From positions 2,356,001-2,420,000 of the forward strand of contig NZ_CP009631.1 in NCBI RefSeq assembly GCF_000959445.1: 64,000 nucleotides of DNA, given 5' to 3'. Below are positions 18,481-26,793 of this stretch, piece by piece. How positions within the stretch are numbered: the first letter of the stretch is position 1; every line of letters begins with the position of its first letter. This DNA comes from Burkholderia vietnamiensis LMG 10929 (GTDB taxonomy: Bacteria > Pseudomonadota > Gammaproteobacteria > Burkholderiales > Burkholderiaceae). The notes beneath the pieces were generated by a model. The model was not told the origin of the DNA, made no database searches, and saw only the letters and a list, made by a program, of their open reading frames with translations. The position numbers were made by a program, and so were the translations under genes.

Positions 18481-18529
18481 CGAACGAGGTCGTTCGGAGA
18501 CTGTCGCGGATTCTAATACACAGTTGTAT
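18481..18529. promoter_or_regulatory. Two palindromes between efflux operon and its TetR gene
   Basis: CGAACGA-GG-TCGTTCG (18481-18496) is a perfect 16-base dyad, and ATACA-CAGT-TGTAT (18516-18529) is a second. Both lie in the 190-base gap between the divergent adaptor and TetR genes, where a local repressor would bind to control both directions. Which of the two is the operator is not decided. Confidence 0.5.
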
Positions 18530-18578
18530 CTGAATGCAAAGCTGAATCCGGACGGGGGTTGGTGCTAGACTTCGCGCC

Positions 18579-19199
18579 ATGAAACCACAGCGCTTAACTC
18601 GCGAGCAGAGCAGGGATCAGACGCGCGAGCGTCTGCTGACTGCCGCGCACCGGATTTTTCAGAAGAAAGGCTATGTCGCCGCGAGCGTCGAGGACATCGC
18701 GGCGGCGGCCGGCTACACGCGCGGCGCGTTCTATTCGAATTTCCGCAGCAAGTCGGATCTGCTGCTCGAGTTGCTCGAACGCGATCACGATTCGGTGCGC
18801 GCCGATTTCGAGGCGATCTTCGACGAAGGCGGGCCGCGCGAGCAGATGGAATCGATGGCGCTCGCGTACTACCGGACGCTCTTTCGCGACGACGAGTATT
18901 CGCTGCTGTGGGGCGAGGCGAAGCTGCAGGCGGCGCGCGACGCGAAGTTTCGCGTGCGCTTCAACCAGTTCCTGCACGGCAAGCGGCTGCAGATGGCCGA
19001 ATTCATCCAGCGCTTCGCCGAGCGCGCGGGCACGCCGCTGCTGCTGCCCGCCGAGACGCTCGCGTTCGGGCTGATGTGCCTGTGCGACGGCGTGCAGTCG
19101 TATTACACGGCTGATCCGCAGCACGTGTCGGCCGATGCGGCCGAAGCGGTGCTGGGCGGCTTCTTCGCGAGAGTCGTGCTGGGGCGCGCGCCGGACTGA
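18579..19199 (+). CDS. TetR family transcriptional regulator
   Basis: A 206-residue one-domain repressor. The N-terminal helix-turn-helix is clear ('RERLLTAAHRIFQKKGY', then 'SVEDIAAAAGYTRGAFYSNF'). The last part is the usual TetR recognition helix followed by 'SKSDLLLELLERD'. The rest is the helical ligand-binding and dimer domain. It is divergent from an RND efflux operon, the classic AcrR/MexZ layout, so it probably represses the pump until a drug or metabolite binds. Ligand unknown. Confidence 0.9.
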   Translation: MKPQRLTREQSRDQTRERLLTAAHRIFQKKGYVAASVEDIAAAAGYTRGAFYSNFRSKSDLLLELLERDHDSVRADFEAIFDEGGPREQMESMALAYYRTLFRDDEYSLLWGEAKLQAARDAKFRVRFNQFLHGKRLQMAEFIQRFAERAGTPLLLPAETLAFGLMCLCDGVQSYYTADPQHVSADAAEAVLGGFFARVVLGRAPD

Positions 19200-19392
19200 T
19201 GGGGCCGGAGGCGGCTCGCTGGGGCGGGATCTGGCTTGATTTGCTTCGAGGCTTCGGCGATCCGTTCGAGTCACGGCTCGAGCGGCAGGCCGGCGTGAAG
19301 GGCTCGAGCGGGCTGCTGGACAGCGCGGATAACCCGGATGGCTCGCATGGCCGGGCACAGCGGCGCTCGCCGCGCGCACCCCGCCGCGCCGG

Positions 19393-21126
19393 TCAGCGCT
19401 CGCCGGTCATCCGCCGGTACGCGTCGAGCAGCGACGTCTTGTAGACCACCCCGGCGAGCAGCGGCTCGGCCTCGCTCTCGATCACCGGCAACCGTTCGCC
19501 CTTGAACGCCATGAAGCGTTCGAGCGCCGTCGCGAGCGGCATGTCCGGCGTGAGCAGCGGAAACGGCGTATGCGCGTAGTGGGCGGCCGTCTTGTCGGTC
19601 GTGTCGCGCTTCTCGAGCAGGTCGGACGTGATGTCCTTCAGCGCGACCGCGCCGCGAAAGCGCCCGGCGTCGTCGGTCACGTACAGGTACTTCACCGGAT
19701 ATTCGAGGAACACGCGCGTCATGTCGGCGACGCTCGCGGTGAGCGGCACGACCGTCTGCGCGGGCTGGATCAGCTCGCGCATCTGCGTGGTGCGCAGCCG
19801 CAGCCGTTCCTGCGCGTCCTGATGATGGCGCAGCGTGATTTCGTACATCGACGTCGTGCCGGTCGCGCGCGCGACGAAGTAGGCGAACACGCACGACACC
19901 AGCAGCGGCAGCACGACCTGATAGCTCAGCGTCATCTCGAAGATCATCAGGATCGCCATCAGCGGCGCCTGCGTCGCGCCGGCCAGGAACGCGCCCATGC
20001 CGACCATCGCATAGGCGAAATACGCGGACGTGTGGCCCGGCCACAGCCCGTTCATCGCGAGCCCGAACAGCGAGCCGAACACCGCGCCGACGAACAGCGT
20101 CGGCGTGAACACGCCGCCGACCGCGCCCGAGCCGGCGGTCGCGGCCGTCGCGACCACCTTGAACACCAGCACCGCGACGAGCGCCTGCCAGGTCCACGGC
20201 GAATGGAGGATGTGGTTCACGACGCTGTAGCCGTTGCCCCACACGTCGGGAATCCACACCGAGATCACGCCGACCACGAGCCCGCCGAGCGCGAGCCGCA
20301 CCGGCAGCGGCACGGGCATCCGCTTGAACTGGCGCTTCGACGCGTCGAGCAGATGCAGGAACTGCGGCGCGAGCACGCCGCACAGCGAGCCGAGCACCAC
20401 GAACAGCAGCACCTCGGGGCCGGTCACGGCCGGGAACACCGGCATCTCGTACGGCGGCCGGTAGCCGGCGAATTCGCGCATCACGATGTTCGCGACCACC
20501 GAGGCGACCACCATCGGCCCGAAGCTCTCCATCGCGATCGTGCCGAGCACGATTTCGGAGATGAAGAACGCGCCGGCGATCGGCGCGTTGTATGCGGACG
20601 TGATGCCGGCCGCCGCGCCGCAGGCGACCAGCAGGCGCAGGCGCGGCGGGTCGAAGTGCACGAAGCGGCCGACCAGCGACGCGGCGAGCGCGGCGAGCTG
20701 CACCATCGGGCCTTCGCGGCCGATCGAGCCGCCGCTGCCGATCGTCAGCAGCGACGACACGCTGCGCCACAGGCTCTGGCGCACCGGCACGACGCCGTCG
20801 CCGAGCGCGACGGCCTCCATGTAGTCGGTGTTGCCGGCCTTGCGGTCGCTGCGCGTCGCGAGCAGCAGCACGCAGCCGGCGAGGAAGCCGCCCGCCGCCG
20901 GCATCCAGAAACGCACGTACCACGGCAGGCTGCGTGCCATCTGCACGAAGCTGCCGCTGTGCCCGGCAATCAAGCGTTGCATCAGGTCGATGCCTTCGCG
21001 GAAGGCCATCGTCGCAAATGCGCCGCCGACGCCGACGATGGCCGACCAGATCAGCATCGTATGAGCGTCGGACAGGCGAAACAGCTTCTGCGCGCGCGTG
21101 CGCAGTTTCAGCAGGAACGAGAGCAC
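19393..21126 (-). CDS. ClC-type chloride channel/antiporter with CBS domains
   Basis: A roughly 577-residue membrane protein. It has ClC signature segments: 'GSGGSIGREGP' with the gating Glu (selectivity-filter and gate motif), 'AAAGITSAYNAPIAGAFF', and 'GSGAVGGVFTPTLF'. Ten or more helices end near residue 430. The last 150 residues form two CBS domains that may sense nucleotides. The start is uncertain. I placed it at GTG 21126, because the next in-frame ATG at 21174 adds 16 residues that translate a pyrimidine-rich tract. Neither start has a good ribosome-binding site. Confidence 0.85.
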   Translation of the reverse strand: MLSFLLKLRTRAQKLFRLSDAHTMLIWSAIVGVGGAFATMAFREGIDLMQRLIAGHSGSFVQMARSLPWYVRFWMPAAGGFLAGCVLLLATRSDRKAGNTDYMEAVALGDGVVPVRQSLWRSVSSLLTIGSGGSIGREGPMVQLAALAASLVGRFVHFDPPRLRLLVACGAAAGITSAYNAPIAGAFFISEIVLGTIAMESFGPMVVASVVANIVMREFAGYRPPYEMPVFPAVTGPEVLLFVVLGSLCGVLAPQFLHLLDASKRQFKRMPVPLPVRLALGGLVVGVISVWIPDVWGNGYSVVNHILHSPWTWQALVAVLVFKVVATAATAGSGAVGGVFTPTLFVGAVFGSLFGLAMNGLWPGHTSAYFAYAMVGMGAFLAGATQAPLMAILMIFEMTLSYQVVLPLLVSCVFAYFVARATGTTSMYEITLRHHQDAQERLRLRTTQMRELIQPAQTVVPLTASVADMTRVFLEYPVKYLYVTDDAGRFRGAVALKDITSDLLEKRDTTDKTAAHYAHTPFPLLTPDMPLATALERFMAFKGERLPVIESEAEPLLAGVVYKTSLLDAYRRMTGER

Positions 21127-21241
21127 GGCTGAAAGACGGAGAGGAAGAGGAGGAAGGAAAACGACGCGAAGCATAGCACTGCGCCGCGCCCGCGGGTTCC
21201 CCCGGCGGGCGCGGCGCAGTGCGCGGCGGCGTGGACGCGGA

Positions 21242-22315
21242 TCAGCCAAGCCAGTGCTGCACGGCCCACGTGATGCCGTAACCGCCGACGATCAGCCACA
21301 CGTAGAGGATCAGGCCGGTGGTCAGCGCCCGCGGGCCGGCCTCGCGAATCTGCGACACGCGCGTCTCGATGCCGAGCGCGGTCATCGCCATCGTCAGCGC
21401 GAAGGTGTCGAGCACGTTCAGCGTGTGGGTGGCGCTCGCGGGCAGCACGTTCAGCGAGTTGACGATCACGAAGCCGAGGAAGCCGAGCGCGAACCACGGC
21501 ACGGCCACCTTGTGCTTGCCGTGGGCGCCGTCGCTCGCGCGGGCCGAACGTGCCGAGCGGGCCAGCCACCAGCCGAGCGCGAGCAGCACGGGCACCAGCA
21601 GCATCACGCGGGTCATCTTGACGATGGTCGCGACGTGCGTGACTTCCGGGCTGATGTCGCTGGCCGCGCCGACCACCTGCGCGACCTCGTGGATCGTGCC
21701 GCCGAAGAACAGGCCGAGGCCGGCCGGGTCGAGGTTCAGCAAGCCGGCGTGGTACGCGAGCGGGTACAGGAACATCGACAGCGTGCCGAACAGCACGACG
21801 CTGCCGACGGCCATCGCGCTCTGGTGCGGCTTCGACTGCAGCGTCGATTCGAACGCGAGCACCGCGGCCGCGCCGCAGATCGCGCTGCCGGCGGCGGTCA
21901 GCAGCGCGGCGTCGCGATCGAGCTTCATCACCTTCATGCCGACCCAGGTGCCGATCGCGAGCGTGCTGACGACGACCAGCACCGACACCGTCAGCCCCGG
22001 CAGGCCGACCTGCGCGATTTCCTGCAGGCTCACGCGCAGACCGAAGAACGCGACCGCGATGCGCAGCAGCTTGCGCGCGGAAAAATTGACGCCGGCCGCC
22101 CAGCTAGCGGGCATGCCGTCGCGCAGCGCGTTGCCGTACAGCGCACCGGCGACGATGCCGACGATCAGCGGCGACAGGCCGAGCGACGCGATCGTCGGCA
22201 GTTCGGCGAGGCTCGTGACGGCGGCGGCGAACAGCGCGACGAACAGCACGCCGTTCAACTGGCCGCGCATCGTCGGCGCGGCGTGGGACACAGGGGAATG
22301 CGTGGCAGTCGACAT
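21242..22315 (-). CDS. yeiH: YeiH family putative sulfate/sulfite exporter
   Basis: A 357-residue inner-membrane protein with about ten helices, in the TIGR00698/YeiH (PSE) family. The family sequences 'LSPLIVGIVAGALYGNAL', 'RKLLRIAVAFFGLRVSLQEI' and 'AGSAICGAAAVLAFE' are present. In Escherichia coli yeiH lies beside yeiE, whose LysR product responds to sulfite, and the same divergent pair is seen here. Export of sulfite or another small anion is therefore the best guess, but transport by the family is poorly proven. Confidence 0.85.
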   Translation of the reverse strand: MSTATHSPVSHAAPTMRGQLNGVLFVALFAAAVTSLAELPTIASLGLSPLIVGIVAGALYGNALRDGMPASWAAGVNFSARKLLRIAVAFFGLRVSLQEIAQVGLPGLTVSVLVVVSTLAIGTWVGMKVMKLDRDAALLTAAGSAICGAAAVLAFESTLQSKPHQSAMAVGSVVLFGTLSMFLYPLAYHAGLLNLDPAGLGLFFGGTIHEVAQVVGAASDISPEVTHVATIVKMTRVMLLVPVLLALGWWLARSARSARASDGAHGKHKVAVPWFALGFLGFVIVNSLNVLPASATHTLNVLDTFALTMAMTALGIETRVSQIREAGPRALTTGLILYVWLIVGGYGITWAVQHWLG

Positions 22316-22362
22316 GAGGCACCGGCAGCAACTGATTGCGATGGCCTAATCCTAGTTTGGTT

Positions 22363-22372
22363 ATATCGATAT
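22363..22372. promoter_or_regulatory. Possible YeiE operator
   Basis: A perfect 10-base palindrome ATATCGATAT lies in an AT-rich patch of the 110-base gap between the divergent yeiH and LysR genes, the place where LysR proteins bind to control both. The palindrome is short, so its significance is modest. Confidence 0.35.
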
Positions 22373-22425
22373 GAAAAATTGTGATTTGTGACATAAACTA
22401 TCTGGAGAGCCGATAATTCACGTCC

Positions 22426-23319
22426 ATGACCCCGGATCAACTGATAACTTTCGCGGCCGTCGCCGAGCATCTGAACATCAGCCGCGCGGCCGTCGCGCTG
22501 CATCTGTCGCAGCCTGCGGTGTCGGGGCAGTTGCGCGTGCTGCAGGACGAATTCGGCGAGCCGCTGTACCAGCGCGACGGCCGCGGCATCCGCCTGACGC
22601 CGGTGGGCGAGCAGCTCGCGCAGTACGCGAACGCGCAGCGCGACACGTTCGCGCAGGCGCGCGCGTTTCGCGACGCGGTGCGCGGGCTCGACGCCGGCAC
22701 GCTGCGCATCGGCGCGAGCACGACGCCCGCGAGCTATCTGCTGCCGTATCTGATCGCCGCGTTCCAGCCGCGCGCGCCGCGCGTCGCGATCCACACGATG
22801 AGCGGCAACACGGCGGACGTGGTGGCCGCGCTCGCGTCGCTCGACATCGCGATGATCGAGGGGCCGCCCGGCGACGCGCTGCCGCCCGGCACCGCCATGC
22901 ACGCGTGGCAGGAGGACGAGATCGTCGCGGTGGTGCCGGCCGGTCATCCGCTGGCGGCCGCCGCGTACGACGATGGCGTGCCGCTCGCGGCGCTCGCCGC
23001 CCATCCGCTCGTGCTGCGCGAGGAGGGCTCGGGCGTGCGGCAACTGGTCGAACGCGCGTTCGCGCAAAGCGGCGCGCCGATGCGCGTCGCGTTCGAGATC
23101 GCGGGCGTCGAGGCCGTCAAGGAGGCCGTGCGCGCGGGAATGGGCGTCGGCTTCGTCTCCGCGATGTCGTTGCGGCACGAGGATGCGGCGCTGGTGCCGC
23201 GCTCACTCGCGCCCGCGCCGCTCACGCGGCATTTCTCGATCCTGGTGCCGCACGGCGCCGCGCCGTCGCGCGTGGCCGGCCGGTTTCTCGAGATGTGCAT
23301 CGGGGAGGCGGGCGGGTAG
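22426..23319 (+). CDS. yeiE: LysR family regulator, YeiE-like
   Basis: A 297-residue LysR regulator. The N-terminal winged helix-turn-helix is typical ('FAAVAEHLNISRAAVALHLSQPAVSGQLRVLQDEFGEPLYQR'). It is followed by the substrate-binding-like sensor domain from about residue 90 ('LRIGASTTPASYLLPYLIAAF'). It most resembles the CysB/YeiE branch. It is divergent from the yeiH exporter, so it probably activates yeiH in response to a sulfur oxyanion, as E. coli YeiE does with sulfite. The symbol rests on that gene pairing. Confidence 0.8.
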   Translation: MTPDQLITFAAVAEHLNISRAAVALHLSQPAVSGQLRVLQDEFGEPLYQRDGRGIRLTPVGEQLAQYANAQRDTFAQARAFRDAVRGLDAGTLRIGASTTPASYLLPYLIAAFQPRAPRVAIHTMSGNTADVVAALASLDIAMIEGPPGDALPPGTAMHAWQEDEIVAVVPAGHPLAAAAYDDGVPLAALAAHPLVLREEGSGVRQLVERAFAQSGAPMRVAFEIAGVEAVKEAVRAGMGVGFVSAMSLRHEDAALVPRSLAPAPLTRHFSILVPHGAAPSRVAGRFLEMCIGEAGG

Positions 23320-23503
23320 GCGTCGGGATGGGCGTTCGGACAGGCACTCGGATAGGCGCGCGACCAGACGTTCGAACAGCCGCCGGACGCTCTCCGGGAA
23401 CGCCCGATGCGTGTCCAGAAGCGCGCTTTCGCGCGGCAGCCGTTGCTTAGGGATTTCCTCTATGGCGTGCATGAGAAGCGAAGCGCACCATCCGTCTCAA
23501 GTA

Positions 23504-23521
23504 AATGGAACCGGTTCCATT
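23504..23521. promoter_or_regulatory. Probable PtxS operator of the 2-ketogluconate operon
   Basis: AATGGAACC-GGTTCCATT is an 18-base perfect palindrome with a central CG, the form used by LacI-family repressors. Its core differs from the Pseudomonas PtxS site TGAAACCGGTTTCA by one base per half. It lies 28 bases before kguE, where a bound repressor would block transcription. The cognate repressor is the LacI-family gene at the end of the operon. Confidence 0.8.
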
Positions 23522-23549
23522 CCGGTTTAAAAGGGCTGAAAGGTTAGAA

Positions 23550-24314
23550 ATGGCAGACATCGTGATCGTGGCGAGCGCATTCGGGATGGACCGCGTGCGT
23601 ACCGAGGGCCACCGGGCATTCATCGCGACGGCGGCGGCGTCCGGCGCGAGCGGTTTCGAGGTGCGCCGCGAGCTGTTCGCATCGGACGAGGACGCGACGC
23701 CCGGCGCGCTGGCCGAGCTCGGCGTGGCGGTGGCCGCGCACGGGCTGTGGTCGGTCTACTCGACGCCGGCCACGCTGTATACGGAAAGCGGTGCGCTCGA
23801 TGCCGCCGCGTTGCGCGACACGCTGGTCGAAGCGGACGCGCTCGGCGCGCGCTTCGTCAAGTTCCAGCTCGGCGGCTTCGCGGGCGACGCGCACGCGGCC
23901 GACATCATTGCCCTGTCGCGCGGCGCGCGTGCCCGCGTGGTGGTCGAGAACGGCCAATTGCCGGTGGGCGGCGCGCTCGCGCAGTTTCGCGCGCTGTTCG
24001 CTGCGCTGGGCGGCGCGGGCATGCCCGATGCGCTCGGCATGACGTTCGACATCGGCAACTGGCAGTGGCCGGGCGAAGCGCCGCTCGCGTGCGCGCATGC
24101 GCTCGCGCCGCACGTGGAATACATTCATTGCAAGGCCGTGGCCGGCGCAGGCGCGCGCCGCTTCGCAGTGGCGCCGGCGCCCGGCGATGCGCTGGTCGCG
24201 GACGTGCTGGCCGCGCTGCCGCACACCGCGCCGCGCGGCATCGAGTTCCCGTTCGACGCGGCGGATCTGGCGGCCGACGCCGGCCGGCGTGTCGCGTGGC
24301 TCGCGGCCGCCTGA
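23550..24314 (+). CDS. kguE: KguE, TIM-barrel sugar isomerase/epimerase of 2-ketogluconate operon
   Basis: A 254-residue protein of the xylose-isomerase-like TIM-barrel superfamily. Segments such as 'GASGFEVRRELF', 'GARFVKFQLGGF', 'RVVVENGQLP', 'GMTFDIGNW' and 'YIHCKAV' follow the strand order of sugar phosphate isomerases. They supply the Glu, Asp and His residues that normally hold the metal. In Pseudomonas the first gene of the ketogluconate operon is kguE, of unproven reaction. The ATG at 23550 is used; an upstream in-frame ATG at 23505 lies inside the operator palindrome. Confidence 0.85.
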   Translation: MADIVIVASAFGMDRVRTEGHRAFIATAAASGASGFEVRRELFASDEDATPGALAELGVAVAAHGLWSVYSTPATLYTESGALDAAALRDTLVEADALGARFVKFQLGGFAGDAHAADIIALSRGARARVVVENGQLPVGGALAQFRALFAALGGAGMPDALGMTFDIGNWQWPGEAPLACAHALAPHVEYIHCKAVAGAGARRFAVAPAPGDALVADVLAALPHTAPRGIEFPFDAADLAADAGRRVAWLAAA

Positions 24315-24342
24315 CGCCGCCAGGATACGGAGGAGTTCACTC

Positions 24343-25344
24343 ATGAAAGCAGCACTCGATGTCGTGACCTACGGCGAAGCGATGGCGATGTTCGTCGCCA
24401 CCGAGCCCGGCCACCTCGCCCACGCGACGCAATTCACGAAACGCGTCGCCGGGGCGGACCTGAACGTCGCGATCGGGCTGTCGCGGCTCGGCTTTCGCGT
24501 CGGCTGGATGAGCCGCGTGGGCCGCGACTCGTTCGGCGGCTACGTGCTCGACACGCTCGCGCGCGAAGGCATCGACGCGTCGTGCGTGACCGTCGATCCG
24601 CAGTATCCGACCGGTTTCCAGCTGAAGTCGCGCAACGACGACGGCAGCGACCCGACCGTCGAGTATTTCCGCAAGGGCTCGGCCGCGAGCCATCTGTGCT
24701 GCGACGACTACGTGGCCGACTACGTGCTCGGCGCGCGGCACCTGCATCTGACTGGCGTCGCGCCGGCGATCTCGGCGACGTCGTGCGAGCTCGCGTTCAA
24801 GCTCGCGCGCGAGATGCGGGCGGCCGGCAAGACGATTTCGTTCGACCCGAACCTGCGCCCGACGCTGTGGCCGTCGGCGGAAGCGATGGCGACCACGCTG
24901 AACGCGCTCGCCGCGCTCGCCGACTGGGTGCTGCCGGGCCTCGCCGAAGGGCAGCAGCTCACCGGCCGCGACGCGCCGGCCGACATCGCCGGCTTCTATC
25001 TGGCGCAGGGCGCCCGCGGCGTCGTGATCAAGCTCGGCCCCGACGGCGCATACTTCCGCACGGCCGACGGCCGCGAGGGCACGGTGGCCGGCGAGCGCGT
25101 CGCGAACGTCGTCGATACGGTCGGCGCCGGCGACGGCTTCGCGGTCGGCGTGGTCAGCGCGCTGCTGGAGGGCAAGCCGATCGAGCAGGCGGTCGCACGC
25201 GGCAACCGAATCGGCGCGCTGGCGATCCAGGTGATCGGCGACTCGGAAGGCTTGCCGACCCGCGCGGCGCTCGATCGGCTCGAAGGCGCCGACGCTGGCG
25301 CCGCGCACGCCGAGCGTCAGGAAGAAACCGTCACCGCGCAATGA
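24343..25344 (+). CDS. kguK: 2-ketogluconate kinase KguK (PfkB family)
   Basis: A 333-residue carbohydrate kinase. It starts 'DVVTYGEAMAMFV', has the substrate-binding 'RVAGADLNVAIGLSRLG', and near residue 260 the PfkB signature 'DTVGAGDGFAVG' whose Asp is the catalytic base. KguK phosphorylates 2-keto-D-gluconate to 2-keto-6-phosphogluconate in the cytoplasm. A strong ribosome-binding sequence (GGAGGAG) precedes the ATG. The last 25 residues are an Ala/Glu-rich tail. It sits between kguE and the transporter in the order known from Pseudomonas, which supports the substrate. Confidence 0.88.
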   Translation: MKAALDVVTYGEAMAMFVATEPGHLAHATQFTKRVAGADLNVAIGLSRLGFRVGWMSRVGRDSFGGYVLDTLAREGIDASCVTVDPQYPTGFQLKSRNDDGSDPTVEYFRKGSAASHLCCDDYVADYVLGARHLHLTGVAPAISATSCELAFKLAREMRAAGKTISFDPNLRPTLWPSAEAMATTLNALAALADWVLPGLAEGQQLTGRDAPADIAGFYLAQGARGVVIKLGPDGAYFRTADGREGTVAGERVANVVDTVGAGDGFAVGVVSALLEGKPIEQAVARGNRIGALAIQVIGDSEGLPTRAALDRLEGADAGAAHAERQEETVTAQ

Positions 25345-25507
25345 GAGGCCGACCACGGCCCGATCCGCGGAATCACTTCGTGCCACGTGCACGGTTTTGA
25401 ATGAGGCTGGACCCGGCGCCGCCGCGCCGACGCCGGTCGATTTCCGAACGACGGGAGCGGAGCCGGTATGCGACCGGCCCGCTCCGGTCACCCCAGGAGA
25501 CACTCAG

Positions 25508-26788
25508 ATGGCAGCCAACCTTGCAGTCCGACGCTGGTGGACGATCATGCCGATCGTCTTCATCACCTACAGCCTCGCTTACCTCGACCGCGCGAACTAC
25601 GGGTTCGCGGCAGCGGCCGGCATCAACCAGGATCTCGGCGTCAGCAAGGGCTTGTCGTCGCTGATCGGCGCGCTGTTCTTCCTCGGCTATTTCTTCTTCC
25701 AGATTCCCGGTGCGATCTACGCGGAACGCCGCAGCGTGAAGAAGCTCGTGTTCGCGAGCCTCGTGCTGTGGGGCGCGTGCGCGGCGCTCACCGGCGTGGT
25801 CACGAACATCCCGTCGCTGATGGCGATCCGCTTCGTGCTCGGCGTCGTCGAGGCCGCGGTGATGCCGGCGATGCTGATCTACATCAGCAACTGGTTCACG
25901 AAGAACGAGCGCTCGCGCGCGAACACCTTCCTGATCCTCGGCAATCCGGTGACCGTGCTGTGGATGTCGATCGTGTCCGGTTATCTCGTCCACGAGTTCG
26001 GCTGGCGCCACATGTTCATCGCCGAAGGCGTGCCGGCGATCGTCTGGGCCGTGTGCTGGTGGTTCCTCGTGCAGGACAAGCCGGCCGATTCGCCGTGGCT
26101 CAGCGCGCAGGAAAAGCGCGACCTCGCCGCGGTGCTCGCGGCCGAGCAGGCGGCCATCAAGCCGGTGCGCAACTACGGCGAAGCGTTCCGGTCCCCGGCC
26201 GTGATCAAGCTGTGCGCGCAGTATTTCTGCTGGAGCATCGGCGTGTATGGCTTCGTGCTGTGGCTGCCGTCGATCGTCAAGAACGGTTCCGAGCTCGGGA
26301 TGGTCGCGACCGGCTGGCTGTCGGCGCTGCCGTCTCTCGCGGCGACGATCGCGATGCTGGTGGCGTCGTGGGCGTCCGACAAGGTCGGCTCGCGACGCGG
26401 CTTCGTCTGGCCGTTCCTGCTGGTCGGGGCTGCCGCGTTCGCCGCGTCGTACGCGCTCGGCTCGTCGCATTTCTGGATCTCGTACGCGCTGCTGGTCGTC
26501 GCCGGCGCCGCGATGTACGCGCCGTACGGCCCGTTTTTCGCGATCGTGCCGGAGCTGCTGCCGAAGAACGTCGCCGGCGGCGCAATGGCGCTGATCAACA
26601 GCATGGGCGCGCTCGGCTCGTTCGTCGGCTCGTACTTCGTCGGCTACCTGAACGGCGCGACCGGCTCGCCCCTCGCGTCGTATGCGTTCATGAGCGTCGC
26701 GCTGGTCGCCGCGGTGATCCTCACGTTGTCCGTCAAACCCCAGGCGCGCGATGCGCATCCGCTCGCGACGCCGTTGCAAGGAAAATGA
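25508..26788 (+). CDS. kguT: 2-ketogluconate transporter KguT (MFS)
   Basis: A 426-residue major facilitator of the anion:cation symporter branch, with twelve membrane helices. It begins 'RRWWTIMPIVFITYSLAYLDRANYGFA', the hallmark of this branch. It has the helix 4 segment 'GVVEAAVMPAMLIYISNWF' and the loop 'SDKVGSRRGFVWPF' typical of the second half. It should import 2-ketogluconate from the periplasm. The chosen ATG follows AGGAG by 9 bases. A longer in-frame start at 25397 adds a polar leader that is not typical. The stop overlaps an ATG in front of kguD. Confidence 0.88.
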   Translation: MAANLAVRRWWTIMPIVFITYSLAYLDRANYGFAAAAGINQDLGVSKGLSSLIGALFFLGYFFFQIPGAIYAERRSVKKLVFASLVLWGACAALTGVVTNIPSLMAIRFVLGVVEAAVMPAMLIYISNWFTKNERSRANTFLILGNPVTVLWMSIVSGYLVHEFGWRHMFIAEGVPAIVWAVCWWFLVQDKPADSPWLSAQEKRDLAAVLAAEQAAIKPVRNYGEAFRSPAVIKLCAQYFCWSIGVYGFVLWLPSIVKNGSELGMVATGWLSALPSLAATIAMLVASWASDKVGSRRGFVWPFLLVGAAAFAASYALGSSHFWISYALLVVAGAAMYAPYGPFFAIVPELLPKNVAGGAMALINSMGALGSFVGSYFVGYLNGATGSPLASYAFMSVALVAAVILTLSVKPQARDAHPLATPLQGK

Positions 26789-26793
26789 AAACG

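Noticed and set aside
23505..23549. Start of KguE at ATG 23505
   Set aside because: It falls inside the operator palindrome and adds residues unlike the family.
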